Origin: Aerococcus sp.
Lineage (GTDB): Bacteria > Bacillota > Bacilli > Lactobacillales > Aerococcaceae
Direction: 5' to 3'
Assembly (NCBI GenBank): GCA_022768285.1
Contig: JALEMJ010000006.1
Coordinates: forward strand, 1-48,694
Length of the DNA stretch: 48,694 bases
Shown here: positions 14,918 through 23,615 of the stretch, in pieces
How positions within the stretch are numbered: position 1 is the stretch's first letter
How the letters are laid out: each line of letters starts with the position of its first letter
The notes under the pieces: generated by a model
What the model saw: the letters and a program-made list of their open reading frames with translations, nothing else
Database searches by the model: none
Told to the model about the DNA's origin: nothing
Translations under genes and position numbers: made by a program

Positions 14918-15757
14918 CTATTTTTTCGCAGGTGTTTTAGCATGCGCTACGATTTTTTGTTTTGGTTTGACGGCTGATTTGCTTTGTTTGTCGCCCGGCG
15001 TCTTGTGATCTGCCTGCTCCTGTTTCCGAGCGCGGTCATCGATGTACTGCTGGATATAGTCTGCGACTGGAATATAATCGGTGAATATTTTAACTAAAGC
15101 GATAATCAACGCGATACCAAAGATCAACCAAGCTGGGACTTCGATAACGAAAACACGATAGTAGAGACTGAGGAACGGCAGCAGAATGAACAGTAAAAGC
15201 GATAATGCCATACCGACTAATAAACCGATGTTGTGGCCCGTCCGCCAGTTACGGCCGTACGCTGAATGGTAAATGAATTGCCCCAGCAGTGTCGTTGTCA
15301 AAAAAGCGAGCGCCGTCTGTAGTGAGAGTCCTAAAATACTGATCGGCACTGGCATTGCAAGTCCGTCGCTGAAGTGCCCGTACCAAGCCCAACCGTGGAT
15401 AGCTTGGAATAGCGCGTAGAGTAAAAGCGTCAGACCGATGAATAGCGCGATCATTTTCCAAATCGTTGTCGCATAAATCAGAGGTTGCTCGGCTTTTGTA
15501 TAGCGCAGAATCGCACGCGCATAGGCTTCGGGATCTCGTTTGAGTCGAACGTCAGGCGCGATATTTTCTTTTTGAGCTTTTTCCAGACGATGAATTAATT
15601 TCGCTAGTTCGCGTTCAATAGCGATCGTCCATTTGGCATTGAGATCGATGTAAGCCTGACATTGGAAATAGTAGCGTTGCCATTCGCCCGTGAGTTTGGT
15701 CGCGTGTTCTTCATTCTGCTTGGTCAGTTTTGTCGCTTCAGGTGATGCAGTGTGCAA
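14918..15757 (-). CDS. Membrane protein with basic C-terminal tail, possibly DUF1129-like
   Basis: A 279-residue protein with a charged coiled N-terminal half (about 1-105), about four membrane segments (for example MIALFIGLTLLLYALF, ISILGLSLQTALAFL, LLVGMALSLLLFILL, WLIFGIALIIALV) and a Lys-rich cytoplasmic end. I chose TTG at 15755-15757 because AAGGAGG lies 7 bases upstream and overlaps the end of the HD gene. It resembles DUF1129-type membrane proteins of lactic acid bacteria, but I cannot confirm this. The TAG stop is followed by an open in-frame basic tail, so the protein may be shortened. Confidence 0.75.
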   Translation of the reverse strand: MHTASPEATKLTKQNEEHATKLTGEWQRYYFQCQAYIDLNAKWTIAIERELAKLIHRLEKAQKENIAPDVRLKRDPEAYARAILRYTKAEQPLIYATTIWKMIALFIGLTLLLYALFQAIHGWAWYGHFSDGLAMPVPISILGLSLQTALAFLTTTLLGQFIYHSAYGRNWRTGHNIGLLVGMALSLLLFILLPFLSLYYRVFVIEVPAWLIFGIALIIALVKIFTDYIPVADYIQQYIDDRARKQEQADHKTPGDKQSKSAVKPKQKIVAHAKTPAKK

Positions 15758-15770
15758 AGGTTGTTCCTCC

Positions 15771-17138
15771 TTAATCAATCGTATGTAATGAGCCTTGGCG
15801 GGTGAGCGCCCAGAAATGGTCGAGCGTCTCATCGTGCATGATACCGGCTGAATCCACATGGTTTTCCACGAGTTCGCTCGGGAAGAAAAGCCGCGCATCA
15901 CCGATACGCTGGCCGCTGAATGCTTGGACGAGTGGGCTCAAGACTGAGAGTTCGTGAACGGTACCGTCTTTTTCAATCAGTTCGATCGGCGGCTTCGCAT
16001 CGCCTTGGCGGTCTGGTTCCGGATGGTACGGTGCATCGAATGATTCATTGGCAGCGAGGTAATACGTGGTATCGTAGCCGAGTTTTTTGAGCGTCTGCGC
16101 CAAGTCCTTAACGGCTGCATCCTGCGTCGATGGCTCAAAAATCACCGATTTGAAAGGCTTGCGGTTAATCACGCGTTCCGCCAAGTTCGTCAGGATCGCA
16201 TCATCGCTCGTGTGCATCCAATGCATGAAGTATGTCTCCATGATCGAATCATCTAAATTCAAATAGTCCTGCAAGGTCCATTCATTTTCAAAAAACGGCA
16301 CTAAAAAAGGTGCGGTCTCCTTGAAGTAGCGACGACGCGATGGATAGATTGTTTTGGCGCGTGCGAGCAAGCGTGTCAGTAGGATTTCCATACTGCGAAT
16401 CACCGGGTGGAAGTACACCTGCATGTACATCTGATAGCGACTCTCAATATAATCTTCGACTGCATGCATCCCAGACGCTTTGAAACGGATGCCGTCTTTT
16501 GCTGGTTGCATGGTGCGAATGATGCGCATGAGATCGAATTTACCATAGCTGACGCCGGTGTAGTAGGAATCACGCAGGAGGTAATCCATGCGATCTGCGT
16601 CGATCTGGCTTGAAATGAGCTGCACCACTTGGCGATTCGGATAGGAATGATTGATGACAGCTGCCACTTCGTTTGGGAACGAGCTGCTGACGCCAGCGAG
16701 GACCTGGTGAACTTCCGTCGTTTCATTCAAAATGATCTCGCGCGTAATCGCCTCATGGTCGGTTTCGAATATTTTCTCGAATGTATGTGAAAAGGCACCG
16801 TGGCCGATATCGTGGAGCAAGGCAGCACACAGTGTCACGAGATTTTCACGGCTATCCCACCCCTCCGGATGGGCATCTGTTTTGGGATAATTGCGCTCAA
16901 AATGACTCGAAATATGGCGCGCGATCTCGTATACGCCGAGGCAGTGACTGAAGCGGTTATGTAAGCCACCGTGAAAGACATAGCTGGCATAACCGAGCTG
17001 TTTGATACGACGCAGACGCTGAAATTCACGCGTATTAATTAAATCGAGGATCACTTGATGCTGGATATGAATGTAGCTGTGGACAGGATCGCGAAAAACT
17101 TTTTCTGGTATGGCACTGAATGTCGGGTTAATCGTCAT
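15771..17138 (-). CDS. HD-domain phosphohydrolase (YwfO/EF1143-like dNTPase family)
   Basis: A 455-residue HD protein related to SAMHD1 and dGTPases. The metal-binding residues appear as RFSHCLGV (H65), LLHDIGHGAFSH (H109, D110) and a later Asp in QIDADRMDYLLRD. The N-terminal RDPVHSYI is a family hallmark. Characterised relatives in enterococci hydrolyse dNTPs to nucleoside and triphosphate. The ATG follows GGAGGGATGAGAG. It forms an operon with lipL (3-base gap) and the membrane protein gene. Confidence 0.9.
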   Translation of the reverse strand: MTINPTFSAIPEKVFRDPVHSYIHIQHQVILDLINTREFQRLRRIKQLGYASYVFHGGLHNRFSHCLGVYEIARHISSHFERNYPKTDAHPEGWDSRENLVTLCAALLHDIGHGAFSHTFEKIFETDHEAITREIILNETTEVHQVLAGVSSSFPNEVAAVINHSYPNRQVVQLISSQIDADRMDYLLRDSYYTGVSYGKFDLMRIIRTMQPAKDGIRFKASGMHAVEDYIESRYQMYMQVYFHPVIRSMEILLTRLLARAKTIYPSRRRYFKETAPFLVPFFENEWTLQDYLNLDDSIMETYFMHWMHTSDDAILTNLAERVINRKPFKSVIFEPSTQDAAVKDLAQTLKKLGYDTTYYLAANESFDAPYHPEPDRQGDAKPPIELIEKDGTVHELSVLSPLVQAFSGQRIGDARLFFPSELVENHVDSAGIMHDETLDHFWALTRQGSLHTID

Positions 17139-17141
17139 CTC

Positions 17142-17993
17142 TCATCCCTCCTCCTTGTGTAGTAAGCGCTGATTGCGCTGATGTTCCTTTAATAAATAAT
17201 CACCATAGTCGACCTGTTCCGCTGCCATGTAGTTGACATACGGTTCGTCGAGCGTCACCAAGGTGTTGACGCATTGTTGACTGAATGAATCGAGGGCACG
17301 CAGCGCTGGGACATAAGTTTCCAGCGTAGTCATTACCTCGGGATCAATATCCGGATATTGAATACGTGTTGTTTCTCCTTGCTTGCCACGCGCATAGAAT
17401 GCCTTAATTAGATTAGCGCGTGCCGCTTGATCGCCGGCCAGCGAAATATACATATAAATGCCGATCGCATCACCGACGCGGCGCTGGGCGAGCCCGGCAA
17501 CTTTTCGGCCAGCGATGCTCAGGTCATAGCGCCCCGGACAATAAGAGGCGGCAACTTCGCCAGTGGTGACGTGCTGATGGTAGGGGCGGAGCAGTTGATT
17601 GACTAAATCGGTGAGGCACTGATAGCCTTGATCGAGGCTCGGTCGTTTGTTACCAGCCCGAAATAATAGGGTGACATTCATCACTTCCGGATCGCCGACC
17701 ACGGCGAGACCGCCAGCGGAGCGCAGCAGTGGCACATACGCGCTATCCTGAAGTACCGCGAGTGCATCGTGAAAATGTGGCAGGCGACTGTCCTGCATGC
17801 CGAGAAACACGGTCGGCTCACACGGCCAGAAGTGCAACACCGCATCGGCAGGAAAGGCTTTTGCGTCGAGTTGGTGCAGAATCGCATCATCGATCGCAAA
17901 CGTACGTTTGACGGAAGCTTGCGATTCGAAACTTTTAATGACGGCGAGTCTATAACTTGCCCGATCAGTTGTGATATAGTCATTCAGAAGCAT
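17142..17993 (-). CDS. lipL: Octanoyl/lipoyl amidotransferase of the LipL type
   Basis: A 283-residue BPL/LplA/LipB-fold protein. It has the RSAGGLAVV motif (residues 91-99), a cysteine in SYCPGRYDLSI (C152) close to the catalytic Cys150 of Bacillus LipL, and the lysine motif AGRKVAGLAQRR. LipL moves octanoyl groups from GcvH to E2 subunits in lipoate assembly. A lipoate-protein ligase is the alternative, but the Cys-containing motif favours LipL. GGAGG precedes the ATG. Confidence 0.85.
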   Translation of the reverse strand: MLLNDYITTDRASYRLAVIKSFESQASVKRTFAIDDAILHQLDAKAFPADAVLHFWPCEPTVFLGMQDSRLPHFHDALAVLQDSAYVPLLRSAGGLAVVGDPEVMNVTLLFRAGNKRPSLDQGYQCLTDLVNQLLRPYHQHVTTGEVAASYCPGRYDLSIAGRKVAGLAQRRVGDAIGIYMYISLAGDQAARANLIKAFYARGKQGETTRIQYPDIDPEVMTTLETYVPALRALDSFSQQCVNTLVTLDEPYVNYMAAEQVDYGDYLLKEHQRNQRLLHKEEG

Positions 17994-18022
17994 CGCAATT
18001 CCTCCCTATTATAAACGCTATC

Positions 18023-18031
18023 AGTATAGCA
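18023..18031 (-). promoter_or_regulatory. Possible extended -10 promoter of the lipL operon
   Basis: The minus strand reads TGCTATACT, a TGn-extended -10 about 30 bases before the lipL start. No clear -35 box is present. Confidence 0.4.
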
Positions 18032-18085
18032 TATTTATCACAAACTGGGCGGATAAACCATACATATAAAGGAGTAGAAACAGTA

Positions 18086-18544
18086 ATGACACGCGGATTG
18101 ATTAAACCGATGGCGATACGCTTGTTCGGTCAGAATGCGATGACGCAGGACGGGCAGACGGAAACTTTCCCAATTAAGGGGGAAGGTCGTTTTTATCGTG
18201 TTAAGCAGGCGGAGTACATCGAATATACAGAGCGAACCGATGAGGGGCCCGTTGCCGTTAAATTAAGAATCACCGCAGATCGTGGCATGGAAATCACCCG
18301 CGAATCGTCCGGAATGGTGGCTAAGATTCCCTTATTCACAGATGTCGAACGCAATACCGTGCGCTATACGCTCGTTGGCTATATGCCGATTATTTTCGAT
18401 GCGGAAGTCCAGCAGTTCACACGTCATGAAGGTAAAACACCCGGCGCACTGACACTGACCTGTGCGTATCGCCTCACCGACGAGGATGGCAATATCACAG
18501 GCAGCTATAAGTTAGAATTGAAAACTACACCGAAATTATTGTAA
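18086..18544 (+). CDS. DUF1934 family protein (YwiB-like)
   Basis: A 152-residue beta-rich protein matching the calycin-like DUF1934/YwiB family. Conserved stretches are the YIEYTE strand, DRGMEITR and the C-terminal YKLELK. It has no signal peptide or membrane segment. In Firmicutes the gene is often near argS or rpoE, and here rpoE follows after 47 bases. AAAGGAG precedes the ATG. Function unknown. Confidence 0.85.
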   Translation: MTRGLIKPMAIRLFGQNAMTQDGQTETFPIKGEGRFYRVKQAEYIEYTERTDEGPVAVKLRITADRGMEITRESSGMVAKIPLFTDVERNTVRYTLVGYMPIIFDAEVQQFTRHEGKTPGALTLTCAYRLTDEDGNITGSYKLELKTTPKLL

Positions 18545-18591
18545 AATAAGCTAAAGATTACGCGCATAGCACGAGGAAAGGACGACATCTA

Positions 18592-19182
18592 TTGCAATTA
18601 CCACGTTTAGATGATCAAAATAAAAGTGAGCTCTCGATGATTGAAGTAGCGCACGAAATTCTCTCAGAAACGAATGAAATCCATGAATTCTCGGCACTGC
18701 TCGAACGTATTCAGGACTATCTGGGTATCAGCACGGAGGAAGTAGAGGATCGCATGGTCGATCTCTACACGGAATTGAATACAGACGGCAGTTTCATTTC
18801 GCTAGGTGACAATCGTTGGGGATTGCGCTCCTGGTATCCTGTTGACTCCATCAATGAAGAAATTGTGAGTGAATTGGATGATGATGAATTTGCGGCTGAT
18901 CACGATATTCACCACTCCGATAACGATTCGTTCTTTGAAGACGAAGAGGAATACGACGAGGAACATGAAGACAGGGACTACGATGGCAGTCGTGAGGATG
19001 AGATTGACCGCGAGTCCGATGTCGATGATGACGAGGACGAAGATGAATTGCGTTCCTACCGCCGAGACCTTGAAGAAATCGGTGAAGAGGGCGATTCGAT
19101 CAACGACGATGATTTAGAGGATGGCTTAGAAGGCGATCTGACCGTGATTAATGATGATGACGAAGAGGAAGACGAGGACTAA
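18592..19182 (+). CDS. rpoE: DNA-directed RNA polymerase subunit delta
   Basis: A 196-residue delta subunit. The N-terminal HARE-HTH domain (about 1-90) includes [15 protein letters not shown] and [11 protein letters not shown]. The rest is an unstructured Asp/Glu tail that loosens non-specific RNA polymerase-DNA and RNA contacts and aids recycling. It is found only in Firmicutes. The TTG at 18592 is preceded by GAGGAAAGG and gives the expected N-terminus. pyrG, a common downstream neighbour, is absent. Confidence 0.95.
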   Translation: MQLPRLDDQNKSELSMIEVAHEILSETNEIHEFSALLERIQDYLGISTEEVEDRMVDLYTELNTDGSFISLGDNRWGLRSWYPVDSINEEIVSELDDDEFAADHDIHHSDNDSFFEDEEEYDEEHEDRDYDGSREDEIDRESDVDDDEDEDELRSYRRDLEEIGEEGDSINDDDLEDGLEGDLTVINDDDEEEDED

Positions 19183-19194
19183 GTATATGTACGA

Positions 19195-19219
19195 AAGGCG
19201 CTTTGAAGCGTCTTTTTTT
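19195..19219 (+). terminator. Terminator after rpoE
   Basis: AAGGCGCTT and AAGCGTCTT pair with one G-T wobble and are followed by a T run. It lies 13 bases after the rpoE stop. Confidence 0.8.
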
Positions 19220-19349
19220 ATGCGCTAACGCTAATATGATAGAAAAAGTATGAGAATCTTTCACAAGAAAAAATGCTAATAAATAAAGCGGATAAGCACT
19301 ATGCATACCTGCAATACTATTCATTGTAAAAAAACATTATACCGCTATT

Positions 19350-19396
19350 TGTGAGCGTTTAAAAGACTGTCAATTATCTTAAAAATTATCTACAAT
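19350..19396 (+). promoter_or_regulatory. Promoter and cre-like box of the Ugp-like ABC operon
   Basis: A likely promoter has CTGTCA (19367-19372) and TACAAT (19391-19396) with an 18-base spacer. Just upstream, TGTGAGCGTTTAAA (19350-19363) matches the cre consensus TGWNANCGNTNWCA at 13 of 14 positions. The rest of the 257-base gap after rpoE is AT-rich and shows nothing else I can support. Confidence 0.6.
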
Positions 19397-19439
19397 TAAA
19401 GCGATGAGTAACACTTGGGATACACCGAGGAGGGGAACA

Positions 19440-20489
19440 GTGGAAGTAAAGTTTAAGGACGTGTCGATGATTTACGACGGTTCCGACAAGCGCGTGCTCG
19501 ATCATATTAATTTCACCATTGAAGATGGCGAGCTCGTGTCGATCTTAGGGCCGTCAGGTGGCGGTAAATCAACGACACTGATGTTGATTGCGGGATTGAT
19601 TTTCCCGACAGAAGGTCAGATTTATTTCAATGGTGAGGAGGTGACAACACGCGATGCGGTGAAGCGCAAAGTCGGCATGGTATTTCAGAATTATGCGCTC
19701 TATCCGCATCTCAACGTTCGCGATAATATTGCGTTCCCGCTCAAGATGGCCAAAAAATCGAAGCAGGAACGTGTGGAAACGGCGGAACGCTTGGCAAAAT
19801 TGGTGCGCGTCGAGGAACATCTCGACAAGAAACCGAGCCAGCTCTCCGGTGGGCAGCAACAGCGTGTGGCGATTGCGCGCGCGCTCGCTAAATCGCCAAA
19901 TTTATTGTTGATGGATGAACCGCTATCCAACTTGGATGCCAAGTTGCGTATTGAAATGCGCGAAGAAATTCGTCGCATTCAACAAGAAACGGGGATTACA
20001 ACCATTTTCGTTACGCACGATCAGAACGAAGCATTGAATATTTCGGATCACGTGCTCGTTCTTGAGAAAGGTGTTATCCAGCAAACGAGTGAACCGCAGG
20101 AATTGTATGAAAACCCGAATAACCGTTTTGTGGCTGAATTCTTGGGAACACCGGAGATCAATACGTTCGATCATGCGGCTTCCCAAACGCTATTGGCGAA
20201 TACGCATGTGCCGGAAGCGGAGCAGACGATGGTCGATACGATTGCGATTCGTCCCGAGCACCTGCACCGTGCTACGGCAGGCGAGAGTGTATTGTTTGAA
20301 GGCAAGGTTGTCCATCTTTCGCACATCGCCCGCGAACGCGAGGTTCATGTGGAATTGGCGAGTGGACAAATTGTGCGGATGGTGGATCTCCCGGTGATCG
20401 ACTTTACAGTGGGTGATCAGATTCCTGTTGCGGCGGATCCCAACAGCATTCTCTGGTTCGACCAAAACGGTGAGCGGGTGATCGCATGA
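19440..20489 (+). CDS. ABC transporter ATP-binding protein, UgpC/MsmK type
   Basis: A 349-residue CUT1-family ATPase. Walker A is GPSGGGKST, the signature LSGGQQQR, Walker [13 protein letters not shown] and the H-loop [10 protein letters not shown]-terminal regulatory TOBE/OB domain follows from about residue 235. I chose the GTG at 19440 because GAGGAGGGG precedes it; an ATG 12 codons upstream has no such site. It starts an operon with two permeases and a binding lipoprotein. Confidence 0.9.
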   Translation: MEVKFKDVSMIYDGSDKRVLDHINFTIEDGELVSILGPSGGGKSTTLMLIAGLIFPTEGQIYFNGEEVTTRDAVKRKVGMVFQNYALYPHLNVRDNIAFPLKMAKKSKQERVETAERLAKLVRVEEHLDKKPSQLSGGQQQRVAIARALAKSPNLLLMDEPLSNLDAKLRIEMREEIRRIQQETGITTIFVTHDQNEALNISDHVLVLEKGVIQQTSEPQELYENPNNRFVAEFLGTPEINTFDHAASQTLLANTHVPEAEQTMVDTIAIRPEHLHRATAGESVLFEGKVVHLSHIAREREVHVELASGQIVRMVDLPVIDFTVGDQIPVAADPNSILWFDQNGERVIA

Positions 20490-21385
20490 TGGTTAAACAA
20501 AAGGCGAGTTGGAACGAGTCACTGCGTGCCTATGTCTATCTCGTGCCGATGATGCTGATTTTGATTGTCTTTAAGTTCTATCCCATCTTTAAGTCTCTCG
20601 CATTGGCGTTTTATGAAGACTACAACATCTTCACGGGTGAGATCGAGGGCCTCGGTATTGCGAATTTTCAATTTCTATTCAGTGATCCGGAGTTTTATCT
20701 CGCACTCAAGAATACATTTATCTATGTATTCGTTGTGACGCCGATATCGATTCTGCTGTCACTGGCGATCGCCGTCATGATCAATCGTATCGGGAAATTA
20801 CGTGGCTTCTTCCAGTCCGTTTACTTCCTGCCGTTCGTGACGAGTACCGTCGCTATCTCGATTGTTTGGCGCTGGCTCTATCATTCCAACTACGGCTTGA
20901 TCAACTACTTCGTTCGATTCCTCGGGTTTGAACCGATTCAGTGGTTGACCGATCCGAAGTGGGCGATGGTTGCTGCCATTATTATGGCGATCTGGAAAGG
21001 CCTCGGTTTCAACATCCTGCTGTTTCTGGTTGGATTGAACAACATCAATCCAACTTATTACAGCGCGGCGCAGATTGATGGCGCGAATAGCTGGCAACAG
21101 TTCCGCCACATTACCGTGCCGCTGTTGGGACCAACGCTGTTCTTGGTGACTATCAATGCGATGATCAATAACTTCAAAGTGTTCGATGAGATCTATGCGC
21201 TGTTCAATGGGCAGCCAGGACCGTCCAACAGTATGGTAACGATGGTGTACTACCTCTATCAGAAGTTCTACGCCGAATATAATTATGGGGTCGCCTCAGC
21301 AGCTGGGATTGTACTCTTTGCGATCGTGCTAGTCTTTACCATGATTCAACTGGCGATCAACCGTCATTTTGTCCACTATCGCTAG
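20486..21385 (+). CDS. ABC transporter permease, UgpA/MalF-like
   Basis: A 299-residue CUT1 permease with six membrane segments. The EAA loop that contacts the ATPase reads YYSAAQIDGANSWQQFRHITVP. The start ATG overlaps the ATPase gene stop; a second ATG follows immediately. The closest class is the glycerol-3-phosphate permease group, inferred from the family and the neighbouring binding protein. Confidence 0.9.
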   Translation: MMVKQKASWNESLRAYVYLVPMMLILIVFKFYPIFKSLALAFYEDYNIFTGEIEGLGIANFQFLFSDPEFYLALKNTFIYVFVVTPISILLSLAIAVMINRIGKLRGFFQSVYFLPFVTSTVAISIVWRWLYHSNYGLINYFVRFLGFEPIQWLTDPKWAMVAAIIMAIWKGLGFNILLFLVGLNNINPTYYSAAQIDGANSWQQFRHITVPLLGPTLFLVTINAMINNFKVFDEIYALFNGQPGPSNSMVTMVYYLYQKFYAEYNYGVASAAGIVLFAIVLVFTMIQLAINRHFVHYR

Positions 21386-21396
21386 GAGGGTGAGGC

Positions 21397-22224
21397 ATGC
21401 AAAATCAAACGCATAAAAAGTTTATATTTACGCACATTCTCTTATTTATCGGTGGCTTGACGATGATCCTGCCATTCTATTGGATGATCGCTACATCGTT
21501 GAAATCACCAGCAGAAGCAGTGGCCATGCCGCCCGTGTGGTTGCCGATGCCACCGCGTATTTTGAATTATTTCCGCGCATTACAAGTGGCACCGTTCGGT
21601 CGATACTTCATGAACAGTTTGATCGTGACGAGTTTATGTACCTTGGGTGAAACTATCACATCCATACTCGGGGCATTCGCGTTCGCACGTTTGAATTTCA
21701 AAGGAAAGAATTTCCTATTCACAGCTATTCTCGCAACAATGATGGTGCCGGGTGAGTTATTGATTATTCCAAACTTTGTCACGTTGTCGAAGTTGAATTG
21801 GATCAATACGTATATGGCGCTGATCGTGCCATGGCTGGCGAGTGCTTTCTCAGTTTTTCAGCTGAAACAGCGCTTTGAATCTATCAGCGACGAGCTGTAT
21901 TACAGTGCCAAGATTGATGGCTGTAGTGATTTTAATTTCTTGTGGCAGATTCTCGTTCCGATGAGTCAGTCCTCGATTATTACAATGATTATTTTGAAAG
22001 TTATCGCGTCGTGGAACGATTTCATGTGGCCATTATTAGTAACGAATGAGCAGGATATGCGCACGTTACCCGTTGGTTTGCAGGCATTCACAACTGAATC
22101 GGGTACGAATTTTGAATTGTTGATGGCTGCTTCAGCGCTCGTTATTCTTCCGATGGTGATTTTCTACCTGATTTTCCAAAAATATATTGTTAGAGGAATA
22201 TCGACAACGGGAACAAAAGGTTAG
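21397..22224 (+). CDS. ABC transporter permease, UgpE/MalG-like
   Basis: A 275-residue CUT1 permease with six membrane segments and the EAA loop LYYSAKIDGCSDFNFLWQILVP. It lies 11 bases after the first permease gene with an AGGAGGG site. It would form a heterodimeric channel with its neighbour. Confidence 0.9.
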   Translation: MQNQTHKKFIFTHILLFIGGLTMILPFYWMIATSLKSPAEAVAMPPVWLPMPPRILNYFRALQVAPFGRYFMNSLIVTSLCTLGETITSILGAFAFARLNFKGKNFLFTAILATMMVPGELLIIPNFVTLSKLNWINTYMALIVPWLASAFSVFQLKQRFESISDELYYSAKIDGCSDFNFLWQILVPMSQSSIITMIILKVIASWNDFMWPLLVTNEQDMRTLPVGLQAFTTESGTNFELLMAASALVILPMVIFYLIFQKYIVRGISTTGTKG

Positions 22225-22260
22225 TTAGTATTGTTCGATGTGTAGAAAGGAACGATTCGA

Positions 22261-23592
22261 ATGAAAAAGTTTTTTAAACGTGGATTACTAACAGTAGTAA
22301 GCGGTTTGCTACTCGCAGCGTGTGGCGGACAAAGTCAATCGACTAATAATGATGCCTCAGGCGATGCTGCTAATACAGCGGAGGGTAGTGGCGACAAAAC
22401 CGAAATTACCTTCTGGCATGCGATGAATGGGGATCAAGAAAAAGGCTTGGAGAAGCTAACGGAAGATTTCAATAACTCCCAAGATAACTATGAAATTAAA
22501 TTACAAAACCAAGGAAACTATCAGACATTAACGCAGAAAGTGATGGCTTCCGGAGCATCTGGTAATTTACCAACCATCTCCATGGCAACACCTTCTAATA
22601 TCCCGGATTGGACGGGTAATGACCTCTTAGTCCCGATGGATGATTTATTGACAGAGGATAACGGCTTTGATCCGGCTGTGAAAGATGATATCTTCCCAGG
22701 CTTCTTGAAGAGTGTGACCTATAACGATCAGATGATGGGGTTGCCATTCTCCAAATCGGTTCGCGTCATGTATGTGAACCACAATATTTTGGACGAATAT
22801 GGTGTCGACACGCCAAAAACATGGGATGATATCAAAGCATTAGGCGAAAAAATGAAAGAAAAAGGTGACGATCGCCAGGCGCTTGGGTTTGAAGCATCAG
22901 TCGATATGGAAGTACAGACGATGGCGATGCAGAATGGGGCACAGTGGATCTCCAAAGATTTGAAGACTGTTGACCTAGGTGAAGACAAAGCAATCGAAGC
23001 TATGCAATACGTGAAAGACGCGGTTGATGCTGGTTGGGCACGTACTGCCGGTGAAGACAGCTATATTACTGAACCATTCGGTCGTGGTGAAATTGCAGTT
23101 GCTTTCGGTTCTTCTGCAGGTTTGAATTTCATCACACCGCTTGCTGAAGAAAATAATGTCGATTGGTCGGTTGAAGAATTGCCAGTTTATGGTGATGGTG
23201 AACCATTGACGCTACTTGCTGGTAATGATCTCGTTATTTTCAAATCAGCATCTGAAGAAGAACAAAAAGGTGCGGTTGCTTATATGAACTTCTTATTACA
23301 ACCGGAAAAAACAGCTGAATGGGCAATGGCTTCAGGTTACAGCCCGGTGACTGAAGAAGGTATTAACAGTGACACGTACCAGAACTTCTTGAAAGAAAAT
23401 CCAATCTACCAAGCTGCTGCTAAAGAAGTGAACTACGCGGATGGCCAATCACTATTTGTCGGTTCTAACGAATACCGTGATGCTTGGATGAAAGCGCAGG
23501 ACCAGATTCTCTTGCAGGATGGCGATGTGAAACAGACCTTAGGTGATCTTCAGAAACAAGTTCAGGAAATCATCGAAAAGAATAATCAATAA
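22261..23592 (+). CDS. Extracellular solute-binding lipoprotein, UgpB-like
   Basis: A 443-residue family 1 binding protein. The signal peptide ends in a lipobox LAAC (cysteine near residue 21) and is followed by a Ser/Asn/Gly-rich linker. The mature domain starts ITFWHAMNG and has the NYQTLTQKVMA and GLPFSKSVRVMYVNH segments typical of UgpB, which binds glycerol-3-phosphate or glycerophosphodiesters. The real ligand is unproven. AAAGGAACG precedes the ATG. Confidence 0.88.
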   Translation: MKKFFKRGLLTVVSGLLLAACGGQSQSTNNDASGDAANTAEGSGDKTEITFWHAMNGDQEKGLEKLTEDFNNSQDNYEIKLQNQGNYQTLTQKVMASGASGNLPTISMATPSNIPDWTGNDLLVPMDDLLTEDNGFDPAVKDDIFPGFLKSVTYNDQMMGLPFSKSVRVMYVNHNILDEYGVDTPKTWDDIKALGEKMKEKGDDRQALGFEASVDMEVQTMAMQNGAQWISKDLKTVDLGEDKAIEAMQYVKDAVDAGWARTAGEDSYITEPFGRGEIAVAFGSSAGLNFITPLAEENNVDWSVEELPVYGDGEPLTLLAGNDLVIFKSASEEEQKGAVAYMNFLLQPEKTAEWAMASGYSPVTEEGINSDTYQNFLKENPIYQAAAKEVNYADGQSLFVGSNEYRDAWMKAQDQILLQDGDVKQTLGDLQKQVQEIIEKNNQ

Positions 23593-23615
23593 TCAGTGAA
23601 TGGACTAGTGAAGGT

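Noticed and set aside
18869-19117. Met/Thr-rich plus-strand frame inside rpoE
   Set aside because: It is the shifted reading of GAT/GAA codons in the acidic tail of the delta subunit.
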